Of a stretch of 64,000 nucleotides of DNA, positions 26,162 through 34,473 are shown one piece after another (the stretch's first letter is position 1; each line of letters starts with the position of its first letter). The stretch is from Bdellovibrionales bacterium RIFOXYD12_FULL_39_22 (GTDB lineage Bacteria > Bdellovibrionota > Bacteriovoracia > Bacteriovoracales > Bacteriovoracaceae): positions 1 to 64,000 of the forward strand of contig MEQL01000002.1 in NCBI GenBank assembly GCA_001770205.1, read 5' to 3'. The notes below the pieces were generated by a model. It ran no database searches. It worked only from the letters and a program-made list of their open reading frames with translations, and was not told the DNA's origin. The position numbers and the translations under genes were made by a program.

Positions 26162-27148
26162 TTATTTTTTGTTTTTGAACTCATAATGATTATATATTTC
26201 CGCCAAAAAGACGTCACTATAAACATTTTGCCCAGCAAGCTCTTTGTAGGGGGCCAATGAATAAGAGGGAGCAACTCCTAGCCACTCTTTGATTTGGGAT
26301 TCTTTTTTCTTTTGATGAAGCCATTTGAAGATTCCTGCTTGTCGCAGAGATTTTGGAGTGATGTTGATCATTAATTTGTCCCGATATTCTTCCAAAACTA
26401 GCTCCAATCCGCGCGGGGAGAGACCTCCTGCTAAAATACGATAGTGATTAGCATTAAAAAGTAATTCGGGAAAATCTAGCTGAAAGCGTAGTTTCAGCTT
26501 TTCTAGCAGGGTTTTATATTTTGCCAAAATTGTAGAAAAGATATTGGGCAGGGGGATCGAGTAGGGATCGCGAGAACCATCAGTTACGAGTACTCGCGGA
26601 TTTTCACCGTCGTATAAATGCTCTAAAAGTAAACCGGAGAGAGTTGAGACTTTTAGTGCGGCACCAAAGATAAGCAGTATCACTAGTTGATTGCGCATAG
26701 CTATTAAGCTGGCCATTTCATCTTCGCTGCTAGCATCTTCAATTAGTTGTACCCAGAGGGTTTTTATATCGATAAAACTGGCCGGGCGAGGGATATCTAA
26801 AAATTTAGGAGAGTTTTGTATTTCCCGTAGCGGATTGCTGGAGATGATTCGCGCTTTCACCAGGTAATCGAAAAAGATACGGAGCGTTTGAATTTTGCGT
26901 CGCTTGGAATTATCTGAGTGGTATTTTTGGTCTAGATAGTGGGAGTATTGCAACACATTGTGCATGCTGAGGATGTCTATGTCTTGCTTTATCTTATTTT
27001 GATTTAGATATTCATCGAAAGAGTTAAGATCCGTGCGATAATTTTTTTGAGTGTTATTACTTTTTTGTGCTCCGGCCAGGGATTTAATAAATTCATCTTC
27101 TAGGCCGGAGAGATTTAGCGATGATGAGGCAAAGTTTCCATTATTCAT
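26162..27148 (-). CDS. tyrosine recombinase-like protein with altered catalytic residues
   Basis: The layout is that of XerC/XerD: an N-terminal SAM-like core-binding domain (about residues 15-110, TQKNYRTDLNSFDEYL and KRRKIQTLRIFFDYLV) and a C-terminal catalytic-type domain. But the active-site set is broken. Where Xer has G-x-R-V-S-E, this protein has ALKVSTLSGL (Arg to Lys). The H-x-L-R-H box reads KSLRQ (only Arg kept). The LGH box reads LGVAPSYSLAPY (His lost, Tyr kept). It is therefore probably not an active recombinase and may be a DNA-binding derivative. No attachment sites or inverted repeats were seen around it. It shares a transcript with the EEP gene and is divergent from rnc. Length is slightly above Xer proteins. 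Confidence 0.75.
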   Translation of the reverse strand: MNNGNFASSSLNLSGLEDEFIKSLAGAQKSNNTQKNYRTDLNSFDEYLNQNKIKQDIDILSMHNVLQYSHYLDQKYHSDNSKRRKIQTLRIFFDYLVKARIISSNPLREIQNSPKFLDIPRPASFIDIKTLWVQLIEDASSEDEMASLIAMRNQLVILLIFGAALKVSTLSGLLLEHLYDGENPRVLVTDGSRDPYSIPLPNIFSTILAKYKTLLEKLKLRFQLDFPELLFNANHYRILAGGLSPRGLELVLEEYRDKLMINITPKSLRQAGIFKWLHQKKKESQIKEWLGVAPSYSLAPYKELAGQNVYSDVFLAEIYNHYEFKNKK

Positions 27149-27310
27149 ATGTCAGATGGCCCTTTTTATTTATTGCGGAATCAAGATTCTACGTTGGGTG
27201 GTAAATTTTTACAACATAAAAAAAGGAGATTGAAAGAGTGAAGCTTTGGTGCTAGCTTCCCAAAACTTTCGGAAAACTGAAGTTTTTACAATTTAATATT
27301 GGGAATAGTC

Positions 27311-28171
27311 ATGATCACCTCTTTGCGTAGCACTATGTCACAGCAAGCTTGGCAGGCATTTTTGGTAGGCCAGCTTTACGCACACAAAGGGGAAGGCCAT
27401 TTAGACTATTTTCAAATCAATAAAATTTTAAAGGAAGCACCCTTCTTTAATCAATTAGAAAACAGAATTGGCCATCTTTTTTCTGATCGATCTCTTTTGG
27501 TTAGCTCTCTTTTGCATAGATCTTTTGTTAATGAATTTAGCACTGCTAAATCTACCCTAGAAAGTAACGAGCGCTTGGAATTTTTGGGAGATGCCATTTT
27601 AGGTGCTATCATCACTTCTTTGCTGGTGGAGCGCTATCCAAAGTTAGCGGAGGGAGAGTTGTCGCTGCTGCGTTCGGCCTTAGTAAATGAAGAGAGCTGG
27701 GGAATGTTGGCCAAGTTTTTGAATCTCGACTACCTAGTGATTGTAAGTCGAGGAGAACAGCAGGCGGGTGGATATAAAAAAGATAGCATTTTGGCCAATA
27801 CCTTCGAGGCCTTGTTTGGGGCCATTTTTTTAGATAGCAATTATGAGCAGACCAAGCGAATTTTTTGCGATTTGCTGGCCCAATATGATCGTGCTACCGG
27901 ACATCAATTTTTGGCAGCAAGCAAGCGAGAATCGGCCAATGTTAAAGGAAAAGTTCAGGAATATTTTTTAAAGGAACATTTGGCACTACCGGAATATCGT
28001 TTTGTTCTACTAGAAAATAATCAATATCAGGCCGATCTATATGTCGGGGATAAATTGTTGGCCTCTGCTTCTGATTCATCCAAAAAAAAGGCCGCTAAGG
28101 CCGCCGCCGAAATTGCTTTCTTGCAGATAAAAAAACTTGAAAACCAGGAGATCTTACATGTTAATAACTGA
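27311..28171 (+). CDS. rnc: ribonuclease III
   Basis: Double-strand-specific endoribonuclease for rRNA and mRNA processing. The start chosen is ATG at 27311 (GGGA upstream); a TTG four codons earlier is possible. The enzyme has an N-terminal extension of about 45 residues before the usual RNase III start (NRIGHLFSDRSLLVSSLLHRSF). The signature is NERLEFLGDAILG and the second metal-binding glutamate lies in NTFEALFGAIFLD. The C-terminal dsRNA-binding domain (about 210-280) ends with the SKKKAAKAAAEIAF helix. It begins the rnc-era-der operon and overlaps era by 14 nt. Confidence 0.95.
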   Translation: MITSLRSTMSQQAWQAFLVGQLYAHKGEGHLDYFQINKILKEAPFFNQLENRIGHLFSDRSLLVSSLLHRSFVNEFSTAKSTLESNERLEFLGDAILGAIITSLLVERYPKLAEGELSLLRSALVNEESWGMLAKFLNLDYLVIVSRGEQQAGGYKKDSILANTFEALFGAIFLDSNYEQTKRIFCDLLAQYDRATGHQFLAASKRESANVKGKVQEYFLKEHLALPEYRFVLLENNQYQADLYVGDKLLASASDSSKKKAAKAAAEIAFLQIKKLENQEILHVNN

Positions 28172-29129
28172 TCAACATCCGAATAATCGATCTATTACGG
28201 TGGCCGTTTTAGGAGCTCCTAATGTTGGGAAGAGTTCGTTAATTAACTATCTGCTGGGGATGAATTTATCTGTTGTTACTTCTCGACCACAGACTACGCG
28301 TAATCGCTACCACTGTGTTTTTACGGTTGATCATACGGAGATAATTTTGGTTGATACTCCGGGGTTGCATCGCTCTAATAAGGAATTTAACAAGCGTCTT
28401 AATCAACAAGCGCGTGAAGGAAGTGAAGGAGCAGATTTAAACTTGCTTATAATTGATTTAAGTGGCGAAGTAATGCAGCAATTTTTTGACTTTAAAGAAA
28501 ATTTTGGCAGAGAATTGGCCCCTACTTGGATTGTTTTTTCTAAAGCAGATCTGATCGAAAATGTAGAGGCACTGCCACTTACCGAGGTGGTAGAAAAAGC
28601 ACGAGAGCTACTGCCGGAAATTGAAAAACATTTTGTCATAAGTGCTAAAAATGGAGATAATGTGCATCTACTTACCGGGGCAATTTGTGATCGAGCACCT
28701 TCTTCGCCGCATTTATACATGGATGGCAGTGTTTCCAATAAACATGAGCGTTTTTTTGTAACGGAATATATTCGAGAGCAGGTGTTTAACTTGATAAAGG
28801 AAGAAGTCCCTTATGAAGTGGCGGTAGTAGTGGAAGAATATGAGGACTATCGAGAGAAGAATATTCCCAATAAGGTTGGGACTAGCATTTCGGCAGCAAT
28901 TTTAGTGAATAAACCATCACAGCGCGGAATTTTAGTGGGAGCGGGAGGTAGCATGATTAAAAAAATCGGTATGGCGGCCCGTGAAAGAATTGAAGAGATG
29001 GTGGGAGGGCAGGTTTTTTTAAAATTACATGTCAAAGTTTCAGAAAACTGGTTTTCAAATAACTTTGTTTTGGAAGAGATTGGCCTTCCGCGTGCGCTAG
29101 ACTCCAATCGTGTTTGGAGGAAAAAGTGA
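28158..29129 (+). CDS. era: GTPase Era
   Basis: Ribosome-assembly GTPase that binds the 3' end of 16S rRNA. ATG at 28158 has CAGGAG 7 nt upstream and overlaps rnc by 14 nt; an in-frame TTG at 28137 is less likely. G1 is GAPNVGKSS, the switch region holds SRPQTTRNR, G3 is VDTPGLH, and G4 reads FSKADLI, so the usual Asn of NKxD is Ser. The G5-like ISAKNG follows. The C-terminal KH domain (about 215-300) contains ILVGAGGSMIKKIGMAARERIEEMVGGQVFLKLHVKV. Length (323 aa) is normal. The final A of its stop region overlaps the der GTG start by 4 nt. Confidence 0.95.
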   Translation: MLITDQHPNNRSITVAVLGAPNVGKSSLINYLLGMNLSVVTSRPQTTRNRYHCVFTVDHTEIILVDTPGLHRSNKEFNKRLNQQAREGSEGADLNLLIIDLSGEVMQQFFDFKENFGRELAPTWIVFSKADLIENVEALPLTEVVEKARELLPEIEKHFVISAKNGDNVHLLTGAICDRAPSSPHLYMDGSVSNKHERFFVTEYIREQVFNLIKEEVPYEVAVVVEEYEDYREKNIPNKVGTSISAAILVNKPSQRGILVGAGGSMIKKIGMAARERIEEMVGGQVFLKLHVKVSENWFSNNFVLEEIGLPRALDSNRVWRKK

Positions 29130-30739
29130 GTACCAAAATTATATCGTTAATTGGCCGGCCCAATGTAGGCAAAAGTTCACTTTATAATGCGTTGGTGCGG
29201 TCGGCCCATAAATCTATTACTTTTGATTCCCCAGGGGTGACGCGTGATCGTCATTACGGAGTAGTTAAATTTGATGAACTATCGGATCGTCCGGCAATTC
29301 AAGCGGTACTAGTGGATACCGGAGGCTTTTATCCTAAAGAGGTGGATGTTGCAGAGGAAAAGGGGGGAGGCAAGCGTGAAATTGGTCGACTCTTTTTTAA
29401 TATTATGGCCCAACAGGCCAAGATTGCTATTGATGAGTCCGATTTGGTTTTATTTGTCGTCGATGCGCGGGAGGGAATTTTACCCTTTGATAGTGATATT
29501 GCTGAATATATTCGTGCAAGCAGAAAGAAGTTTTGGCTACTTGTTAATAAAATTGATAGTGAGGCACAGCAAAATGTGGAGGCCCAATTTTATGCGCTGG
29601 GAGTTGGCCAAGAAGATCTGTTTGTTGTCTCGGCCGCACATGGCCGCGGACTAAATGAGTTAAGGGGCCGAATACAAGAAGAATGTTTGGCAACAAGCGA
29701 TGAAGTAACAGATGGGGGAGAGTTTGGAGAGAGCTATGTCGCAAGATATGGCATTGTTCCCAATCAAGATGTAGTGGGGAGTGTATCAATTATTGGGGCA
29801 CCTAATGCGGGAAAATCTACGCTTTTGAATAAATTAGTGGGGCAGTCGCGGGCACTAGTGAGCGATATTCCGGGAACTACGGTGGATCCCATCGAGGGTT
29901 TTTTTGATCTCTATTTTGAAGAAGATAAAAAAATTGACGAGAGCGTAATGCCGGCAGTCGGAGAAGAGGAAGTAGCAATAGAAAAAGAATTTGCCGCAGA
30001 AATAGATGAGGAGGTGGCGGCCAGTGGTGCTGTTATTGAACGAGTAAAATCTCCTCCCCTGAGTGGTTGGAAGACCCTGCGCTTAGTGGATACCGCGGGA
30101 ATTAGAAGGCAAAAATCGGTAGAAGGTTTTGTGGAGGAGCAATCAATATTTCATGCACTTCGCTGTATAACAGAAGCAGATATTGTTATTTATATGATTG
30201 ATGCTGAAAAAGGTATTTGTCATCAAGATCGTCGTTTGATTGATATTGCGCTGGATAAGGGAAAATCGGTAATAGTTTGCTTGAATAAAGTGGATCTACT
30301 AAAAGGCCAATTTGATGGCAATCGCATAAAAAAAGAGTGGTTGGAGGAAATGCAAAGTCAGGTCTCTTGGTTAGATTATTGTGATATCATTCCTCTTTCT
30401 GCCAAATATAATAAACATATTAGAGCATTAATGACGGCCATAAAAAAAACCTTGATAGTTAGACGACAACGAATACCTACCGGTGCTCTCAATCGTTTTG
30501 CTAAAACTATGTTTGAACGACATCGCGTGGTAATGCCAGGTGCGCGTGGCCAGCATCTTAAATTACGCTATGTCTCAATGTTAAAAAGTGCTCCGCCAAC
30601 TTTTTTATTTTTTGTAAACAAGTCTAAAGGGGTACCAGATAGTTATCGTCGATATATTCAAAATGGTCTGCGCCAAGAATTTGGCCTATACAATACCCCA
30701 GTTCACTTAGTCTTTAGAACCGGTAAAGAGGAGTGGTAG
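29126..30739 (+). CDS. der: GTPase Der (EngA) with an acidic insertion in the second G domain
   Basis: Two tandem GTPase domains followed by a KH-like domain, needed for 50S ribosome assembly. The GTG start at 29126 has GGAGG 5 nt upstream and overlaps the era stop; a TTG four codons earlier is part of the ribosome site. G domain 1: GRPNVGKSS, DTGGF, NKID. G domain 2: GAPNAGKST, DIPGTT, DTAGIRR, NKVD. Between the T of DIPGTT and DTAG there are about 69 residues where E. coli Der has about 18, so an extra run of about 50, mostly Glu, Ala and Val, is inserted in the switch region. The C-terminal KH-like domain (LNRFAKTMF to the end) is complete. 537 aa versus about 490 in E. coli. Confidence 0.95.
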   Translation: MSTKIISLIGRPNVGKSSLYNALVRSAHKSITFDSPGVTRDRHYGVVKFDELSDRPAIQAVLVDTGGFYPKEVDVAEEKGGGKREIGRLFFNIMAQQAKIAIDESDLVLFVVDAREGILPFDSDIAEYIRASRKKFWLLVNKIDSEAQQNVEAQFYALGVGQEDLFVVSAAHGRGLNELRGRIQEECLATSDEVTDGGEFGESYVARYGIVPNQDVVGSVSIIGAPNAGKSTLLNKLVGQSRALVSDIPGTTVDPIEGFFDLYFEEDKKIDESVMPAVGEEEVAIEKEFAAEIDEEVAASGAVIERVKSPPLSGWKTLRLVDTAGIRRQKSVEGFVEEQSIFHALRCITEADIVIYMIDAEKGICHQDRRLIDIALDKGKSVIVCLNKVDLLKGQFDGNRIKKEWLEEMQSQVSWLDYCDIIPLSAKYNKHIRALMTAIKKTLIVRRQRIPTGALNRFAKTMFERHRVVMPGARGQHLKLRYVSMLKSAPPTFLFFVNKSKGVPDSYRRYIQNGLRQEFGLYNTPVHLVFRTGKEEW

Positions 30740-30741
30740 CA

Positions 30742-31911
30742 ATGGCAATACAAGGTAACAGTGATTTTTTTTCGGTAGGAGTGGATTTTGTGGTAGTTAA
30801 TGTCCCTATTCCCTACGATCTCTACATTAACTCTTCCACCCATGCGGTCAATGATCGCTTTGTGCGTATTTTTCCCCAGGGCGGTATTTTGGCATTAGAA
30901 GAAGTGATGGCCTTTAAGGCCAAATACTATCAACTCTACGTCTTAGAATCGCAGCGCGATAAATATTTAAAAAGTCTAATCTCGCTGGCGCATGTTCCAG
31001 ATGAAAAGAAAGCAGATGTTATCAAAGATTCGGCCATCGTTTATTTAAGTAAAGTTTTTGATGCAGATAAAGTTTTTAACACCGAACTTTTAGGAGAGGC
31101 CATTTCTGGATGTCGGGAGTCGGTGGAATCAATGGTGGGAGTTATCAAAGATTATAGCATCAAGCAAATTCAGGACTTAATCGGAAGTTTGAGTTTTCAT
31201 GATTTTTATACCTATGACCACTCTATAAATGTTTCGATGTATTGCATCTCTATTTTAAAAGCATTAAAACCCAAAGTTGATAAAGAAGAATTGGCCTCAA
31301 TTGGGTTGGCCGGTATTTTACATGATTTGGGAAAAATAAAAATTCCCACCCATATTTTAAATAATCCTGGAAAGTTAAGCGAAGAAGAGTTTGATTTAAT
31401 TAAAAAACATCCAGAATATGGAAAGATGTTATTACTCGAAAAAGAGTTGAAAAATGTCGATGTTGATATTGAAGTCATATCACGCTTGGTTTCCGAACAT
31501 CATGAAAATTATGATGGATCAGGGTATCCGATGAAATTGGCCAAAGAAGATATTCATCTATATGCGCGGATTGCGGCAATTGCCGATGTTTATGATGCGG
31601 TAACCACCAAACGCTCATATCAGGGGGTGTTAGATACTGATGAGGCCATTAACGTGCTTTCCCGTTTTTCTGGTAAACGTTTTGATCCGGAAATTTTTGA
31701 TATTTTTGTTAAAAGTTTGAACAAAGTTGTTCAGAAACGCTTTATCACGCGTGAGCTGCCGGAAGATTTTGACCCAAGTTCTCCGCATGAGAATTTACCG
31801 TTACAACCGGTTAAGGCGCGTGTTATCGCACCGGATATAATTAAAAATGAAGAAAAAGATTTTGGCAAAGTTTCTGTGCAGGTTAAATTTTCTGGCCTAA
31901 AGAAAAAATAA
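30742..31911 (+). CDS. HD-GYP domain protein, predicted cyclic-di-GMP phosphodiesterase
   Basis: ATG at 30742 (GGAG, 8 nt spacer) lies 2 nt after the der stop. The first 150 residues are an uncharacterised region (FVVVNVPIPYDLYI, then helices). The HD-GYP domain occupies about 150-330: HDLGKIKIP with His194-Asp195, then EHHENYDGSGYPMKL with His253-His254 and the GYP loop, and ARIAAIADVYDAVTTKRSYQ. All metal ligands seem present, so it should hydrolyse c-di-GMP to pGpG or GMP. It is cytosolic with no membrane segment or receiver domain. Its place after the ribosome GTPase genes may be simple operon packing. About 60 basic, unstructured residues end the protein. Confidence 0.88.
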   Translation: MAIQGNSDFFSVGVDFVVVNVPIPYDLYINSSTHAVNDRFVRIFPQGGILALEEVMAFKAKYYQLYVLESQRDKYLKSLISLAHVPDEKKADVIKDSAIVYLSKVFDADKVFNTELLGEAISGCRESVESMVGVIKDYSIKQIQDLIGSLSFHDFYTYDHSINVSMYCISILKALKPKVDKEELASIGLAGILHDLGKIKIPTHILNNPGKLSEEEFDLIKKHPEYGKMLLLEKELKNVDVDIEVISRLVSEHHENYDGSGYPMKLAKEDIHLYARIAAIADVYDAVTTKRSYQGVLDTDEAINVLSRFSGKRFDPEIFDIFVKSLNKVVQKRFITRELPEDFDPSSPHENLPLQPVKARVIAPDIIKNEEKDFGKVSVQVKFSGLKKK

Positions 31912-31937
31912 AAGCAAAACAACAAGAGAGGATTTAT

Positions 31938-32366
31938 ATGGAAGATGACAAACATCAGCAAGCAGAGTTTGTCTATGAAATGCAAATTCTAGAGCGCCAT
32001 CTCGATTCACTAGGACATGTCAACAACGCTACCTATCTTGAAATTTATGAAGAGGCCCGGTGGGACATTTTAACTAAAAGTGATAGAGGCGTTGATTATA
32101 TTCAAAAAAACAAAATTGGCCCGGTAGTTTTGGATTTGCAGATTACTTACAAAAAAGAGTTACGGAATCGTGAACAGATTCAAGTCAAATCACATTTTGT
32201 AGGCCACAAAAATAAATTAGTAATGAGCTTCCATCAGGAAATTTATAATCGAGAAAATCAACTGGTTTCGAATATTGATCTATCTATTGGGGTGATGGAT
32301 TTAGAAAAGCGCAAGTTGGTTACTCCCTCCGCAGATTGGATTGCCGCAATCGGTGGTGCTAGTTAG
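31938..32366 (+). CDS. acyl-CoA thioesterase, hotdog fold (4HBT/YbgC-like)
   Basis: A 142-aa hotdog-fold protein. LDSLGHVNNATYLEIYEEARWD, starting near residue 18, is the thioesterase signature (the catalytic Asp is in the LDSLGHVNN segment). The rest gives alternating strands (VVLDLQITYKKELRNREQIQVKSHF and MSFHQEIYNRENQLVSNIDLSIGVMD). It would hydrolyse short or branched acyl-CoA thioesters. It has AGAGGA upstream of its ATG and follows the HD-GYP gene by 26 nt, making it the last gene of the rnc operon. Confidence 0.85.
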   Translation: MEDDKHQQAEFVYEMQILERHLDSLGHVNNATYLEIYEEARWDILTKSDRGVDYIQKNKIGPVVLDLQITYKKELRNREQIQVKSHFVGHKNKLVMSFHQEIYNRENQLVSNIDLSIGVMDLEKRKLVTPSADWIAAIGGAS

Positions 32367-32402
32367 CGTTCTGATTGCCTTTTTTTTTCAATGTTTCAAT
32401 TT

Positions 32403-33698
32403 TTATTCACCAGGGAAAGAGAAGATTGGCGTGGCCGGATTGTCACAAGTAGAATCATCTAAATCTTCTGGTTGAGAAGTATATCCATTGTTCAGATCAC
32501 TAAAATCATCCCAATCAAAGATGTCATTCCAATAATCAATACCGCTACTTTCATTTCCCCAAGCATCCATCAGTGCCGTACCATCAACTCCCGTACTAGC
32601 ATATTGAGGAATGAACTTACTTATTTCTACTGTAGTATCATCTTCATCAAACATACGATTCCATTCCCTAATTTGTAGACGGATGCGGGCCTTAACGTCA
32701 TATGCCTTGTCCAAACATTCCCAAGAGTAGTAAACGTTACTTAGCTTTCTAGGGCCGGAAAGATATCTACCATATGATTGGGCCACGGCATTGGTGGTAC
32801 CTTCGTTAGTGAGAGCACTCTCTTCTCCCAGCGCATAGAGTTCCTCGCCTAAAGTGGTGGTATTTGTCTCAGAATCACATTGCTTAGTGTAGTTTGCTAG
32901 GTAGACATTGCTGGAAAATCCTTTGGACATGGGGGCATCGTAACTCCATTTTTCAACCATACCTTCGGCGGCAAAGTAGTAGTTGGAATGATTTTCTACA
33001 CCTGCTCCGGGGCCCGATTCGCAATTTTCCCAGCTACCGCCAGCATAAGAGGTATCCTGTGGTATACCGCTGAGTGCACCAGCATCAACGGCATCACATG
33101 CCGAACCGTCAGTGCCAGTATGTGAGTAGATGAAGGCCGTGGAGGTACCGGTGTCACAATTTAAAGCTCCCTCTGGCCCTTGTTGATCATATAAGAAATA
33201 TGGTTCACCATCATTTTGATTACTAAGTGTGCAATTGCTACCATCGGCGACGACATGTTTAGTGTAAGTTGTGTTGCTTATACCTGGCGTATCTAGATAG
33301 TAGTAGTAGGGACGATAGCGAACATATTCACAAACGTCGGCGGGAACATTTATCTCAAAGCTTACCCCGTGATAGAAAAGATCTAACTCTTCCACATCCA
33401 AGATGCAAAGCATATCTTGAGCGTTATCCCAAAGAATTTCCTCGTCCTTGTCGGCACTGCCAATTACCGTTTTAGCAATGGCGCATTCCGTGGAGGTGGT
33501 GGCCTGTTTGTGTAATACGTAGGAGTAGGTGTGTGCAGTTTTATCTGTAAGTGAAAAATAGTCGCCACTGGCCAATTTGCTACTAGGTTGTTTGATAGTG
33601 GAGTCATCTTCTGTTTTTTCTAAGATGTTTCCGCAACGAGATAGCAGCAGGCCAGAGAGGATGATCAATAGCAAAATAGTGATGGATTTTTTTTTCAT
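32403..33698 (-). CDS. lipoprotein of unknown function
   Basis: Not recognised. ATG at 33698 is preceded by GAGGT with a 7-nt spacer and gives MKKKSITILLLIILSGLLLSRC, a lipoprotein signal with Cys22 as the acceptor. The mature protein (about 410 aa) is rich in Asp, Ser, Thr, Tyr and Asn, with about 14 Cys that are probably paired (CEYVRYRPYYYYL, NCESGPG, WECLDKAY). The fold looks beta-rich, and the acidic C-terminal region (IFDWDDFSDLNNGYTSQPEDLDD) could bind calcium. It lies 88 nt downstream of the VanY-type gene in the same direction. Outer-membrane or surface location is inferred from the lipobox alone. Confidence 0.6.
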   Translation of the reverse strand: MKKKSITILLLIILSGLLLSRCGNILEKTEDDSTIKQPSSKLASGDYFSLTDKTAHTYSYVLHKQATTSTECAIAKTVIGSADKDEEILWDNAQDMLCILDVEELDLFYHGVSFEINVPADVCEYVRYRPYYYYLDTPGISNTTYTKHVVADGSNCTLSNQNDGEPYFLYDQQGPEGALNCDTGTSTAFIYSHTGTDGSACDAVDAGALSGIPQDTSYAGGSWENCESGPGAGVENHSNYYFAAEGMVEKWSYDAPMSKGFSSNVYLANYTKQCDSETNTTTLGEELYALGEESALTNEGTTNAVAQSYGRYLSGPRKLSNVYYSWECLDKAYDVKARIRLQIREWNRMFDEDDTTVEISKFIPQYASTGVDGTALMDAWGNESSGIDYWNDIFDWDDFSDLNNGYTSQPEDLDDSTCDNPATPIFSFPGE

Positions 33699-33786
33699 GA
33701 TTAGTACCTCGTATAATGCCCCGACAACACCAATAGTATTAGCAGTGGGTGTAGTCTTAACAGAGGACTTGTCGGAATTAGTTGAC

Positions 33787-34473
33787 TTATATTGAGAGAA
33801 ATCTGTTGAAAATCTCAATAGCATTTTGCTCAACTATGTTGCTTTTGGGAAAAGGATATTGTTGCAATAGTTGTTCAAATAGCTCAAGATCAAAGGACTC
33901 ATAACAGCGATCAGCAAGTGGCGCATAACTGATATGCCATTTTTCCGGATGAGTTCCTCCCAAATCAAAATTGTAAGGGCGAAAAAAATCACAGGCCTTA
34001 CCATTATCAATCAAATCATCTAGCCAGTTGTGAAAATCAGCAAAAATTCCCCCGGCCGAAACTTCTGCGGCAGAGAGTTGTAATTGATAATTTTCTGGCA
34101 TGGCCTTTCGGTTAAAAACATCGAGGTCAGAACCCCAATGGTGACGACTAGTTCCGGGAATCGCCGACCAACGTAAAATAGCAAAAATTAATTCTTCATC
34201 ATTTAGTTTTTTAGGATCAAGAATATTTCCTAAATCATCCCAGATAGGCCGTTTGCCAGTGATCTTATCATTCCAGATAAAAAGTTGGCGCTCGTAGCTA
34301 CGAAAACCACTAGCAATCTCCAGCGCAAAACCGGCCGCCTGGGCCTTCTCTTGCAGTGAACGATAAGCAGTAAGGAGATCGCGGTGGATAAAAATATTAG
34401 AAGAAATTTCCATTAGAAAATCATTACGCATACCGAAGAGGAATTCGGGAGATATTTTATTTTGTTCACTCAT
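33787..34473 (-). CDS. VanY-type D-alanyl-D-alanine carboxypeptidase (peptidase M15B)
   Basis: A zinc metallopeptidase of the VanY/LAS family. The family motifs are ASGFRSYERQLFIWN (S-G-x-R-S-x-x-x-Q, near residue 58), SRHHWGSDLDVF with the zinc-binding His and Asp, and KWHISYAP with the third ligand His and its preceding Trp. No signal peptide is apparent at the N-terminus, which is unusual for a wall enzyme, although a peptide like LFGMRNDFLMEIS is weakly hydrophobic. It would act on D-Ala-terminated stem peptides or on free peptides in the cytosol. The start overlaps the end of the upstream membrane-protein gene by 8 nt. Confidence 0.85.
   Translation of the reverse strand: MSEQNKISPEFLFGMRNDFLMEISSNIFIHRDLLTAYRSLQEKAQAAGFALEIASGFRSYERQLFIWNDKITGKRPIWDDLGNILDPKKLNDEELIFAILRWSAIPGTSRHHWGSDLDVFNRKAMPENYQLQLSAAEVSAGGIFADFHNWLDDLIDNGKACDFFRPYNFDLGGTHPEKWHISYAPLADRCYESFDLELFEQLLQQYPFPKSNIVEQNAIEIFNRFLSI

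Noticed and set aside
26162..27148. Mobile element associated with the recombinase-like gene
   Set aside because: No inverted or direct repeats, no attachment site, no cargo genes; catalytic residues are missing.
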